Shown one piece after another: positions 57,054-58,082 of a stretch of 58,082 bases of DNA. Position numbers and translations under genes: made by a program. Source of the DNA: an uncultured Oscillospiraceae bacterium (GTDB lineage Bacteria > Bacillota > Clostridia > Oscillospirales > Oscillospiraceae); contig CANRFC010000015.1 in assembly GCA_947629795.1 (NCBI GenBank), forward strand, positions 1 through 58,082, given 5' to 3'. Below the pieces are notes generated by a model, which worked only from the letters and a program-made list of their open reading frames with translations, did not search any database and was not told where the DNA came from. Each line of letters opens with the position of its first letter. The first letter of the stretch is position 1.

Positions 57054-58082
57054 TTGAAAAACAAGACGACTCACGTCCTGCTCGTCAGCCTTGTGTGTAT
57101 CTCCGCCCTGTGCGTACTGGTTTTCTCCTACCTGACCTTGCGCATGAACCGCAAGGGCGCGGAGGCCATCGGAGAGATCGGCTCCATCTACATGGCCGGC
57201 ATGAGCGAGCAGGCCGCCGCCCACTTCGGCACCGCCATCGAGCTCCGCCTGTCCCAGGTGGGCGCCCTGGTGGACTCGGTGCCCCCCCAGAGCACCATGG
57301 ACCGCAGCGCCATCCGGGTGGCGTTGAGCTACAACGCCCGGGCCAGAGGGTTCGACCACCTGGCCCTCTACGCCGAGGACGGCACCTTTGAGATGCTCTA
57401 CGGCAGCCAGATGGAGGTGGCGGACCCGGAGGGGTTCCTCGGCTCCCTCCTGGACGGGGAGGAGCGGATGGCCTCCGGCGTGGACCGGATTGGGGAGGAG
57501 CTGGTGCTCATGGGCATCCCCGCCGCCTACCCCATGACGGACGGCGGGACCAGCGCGGCGCTGGTGGCCGCCCTGCCCATCAGCTACATCAGCGACACCC
57601 TGTCCCTGGACTCGGACAACGCCATGATCTACTACATCATCATCGACCGGGACGGGGATTTCATCGTCCGGGACCGGGATATCACCGACGAGAGCTACTT
57701 CCAGCGGGTCCGGGACCGGTATGACAGCGTGGAGGGGATGACCGGCGAGCAGTACATCGCGGAGCTGAAAGACACGATGGAGCTAGGGAAGAACTACACC
57801 AGTGAGTTTACCCTGGAGGGGGACCGGCGGCATCTCTGTGGGACCCCCCTGCCCTACTCCGAGTGGTATCTGCTCCTGTTCATGCCCTACGGCCAGCTGG
57901 ACCAGACGGTGAACGGCCTGAGCCAGGCCTGGGGCTGGGGCGCGCTGATGAGCTGCGCGTTCATCCTGATCGCCCTGCTGGCCCTGTTCTCCTGGTACTT
58001 CCGCCTGACCCGGCGGCAGATGCGGGAGCTGGAGGAGGCGCGGATGGCCGCTGAACACGCCAACCAGGCCAAGAGCGAGTTC
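57054..58082 (+). CDS. Sensor histidine kinase, N-terminal part (cut by window end)
   Basis: 343 codons visible. TM1 (about 7-29), an extracellular Cache-like sensor (about 35-285), TM2 (about 296-318), then a coiled coil LTRRQMRELEEARMAAEHANQAKSEF that stops just before the expected His box. It is a clear paralogue of the hybrid kinase at 13650-16196: both share SIYMAGM near the first helix, a YNARARGF / YNAQARGF motif, MLYG, PISYISDTLSLD / PLSYISETLSLD, WYLLLFMPYG / WYLISFMPYG and the same coiled coil (EEARQAAEQASKSKSEF there). The start is a TTG at 57054 with AAGGGGGT upstream. A hybrid kinase is likely but its output domains are outside the window. Confidence 0.85.
   Translation, partial: MKNKTTHVLLVSLVCISALCVLVFSYLTLRMNRKGAEAIGEIGSIYMAGMSEQAAAHFGTAIELRLSQVGALVDSVPPQSTMDRSAIRVALSYNARARGFDHLALYAEDGTFEMLYGSQMEVADPEGFLGSLLDGEERMASGVDRIGEELVLMGIPAAYPMTDGGTSAALVAALPISYISDTLSLDSDNAMIYYIIIDRDGDFIVRDRDITDESYFQRVRDRYDSVEGMTGEQYIAELKDTMELGKNYTSEFTLEGDRRHLCGTPLPYSEWYLLLFMPYGQLDQTVNGLSQAWGWGALMSCAFILIALLALFSWYFRLTRRQMRELEEARMAAEHANQAKSEF

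Overview
The window looks like chromosome of a high-GC (roughly 60-65 %) low-molecular-diversity Firmicute, most likely a gut Oscillospiraceae/Clostridia member of the Flavonifractor/Lawsonibacter/Pseudoflavonifractor type. The basis is strong AGGAGG-type ribosome sites, TTGACA/TATAAT promoters with 17-bp spacers, GTG/TTG starts, lipoproteins with Firmicute-style lipoboxes, and an LtaS-like enzyme next to a MoxR/DUF58/transglutaminase operon. This is an inference from gene content; no 16S or marker search was possible.

Bases 1-8.9 kb are an accessory, mosaic region: an XRE regulator cut by the window edge, a SLOG-fold protein, a LytTR response regulator followed by a kinase gene reduced to its membrane part, two out-of-frame fragments of a large Ig/MBG-type surface protein, and a minus-strand prophage or mobile-element segment (tail protein Z-like, XRE, coiled-coil protein, HTH). 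At least three coding sequences are joined mid-gene here (about 2540, 4965 and 5258), so this is a site of rearrangement or an assembly artefact.

Bases 9.0-20.4 kb hold a cyclic-di-GMP signalling locus. A lone ABC-type sugar-binding lipoprotein is followed by a membrane GGDEF-EAL protein. Facing it across a terminator is an operon of gltX, REC-HD-GYP, HPt and a hybrid histidine kinase, which together make a complete phosphorelay. gltX diverges from trpS through overlapping promoters. At the far right end (57.05 kb on) a second hybrid-kinase-like sensor begins and is cut by the window edge.

Bases 20.6-35.5 kb are envelope and housekeeping genes: a polyprenyl-phosphate sugar-1-phosphate transferase, UDP-GlcNAc 2-epimerase, an anchored unknown protein, an unusual three-gene minus-strand set with a 12-copy heptad-repeat protein, a YfcE-type phosphoesterase, MoxR-DUF58-transglutaminase, an LtaS-like synthase, an SDR oxidoreductase behind a Rex-like operator, and BrnQ.

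Bases 35.5-52.3 kb are uptake and amino-sugar catabolism. An FbpABC/AfuABC-like transporter ends with a YhcH (sialic acid anomerase family) gene. Opposite it is a sialic acid/N-acetylhexosamine cluster: UgpC/MsmX-like ATPase, nagA, nagB, nanA, two CUT1 permeases, a solute-binding protein with an in-frame TAG stop, an N-acylglucosamine 2-epimerase, and divergently a ROK-like protein, an SGNH hydrolase and a YesL-like protein. The set supports the route Neu5Ac > ManNAc > GlcNAc > GlcNAc-6-P > GlcN-6-P > Fru-6-P.

Bases 52.3-56.3 kb are the Feo iron(II) system (two feoA, feoB with a long insert, a Cys-rich FeoB-associated peptide) divergent from a DtxR-family regulator, with matching GTTAG-N6-CTAAC operators at feoA and again just upstream of feoB.
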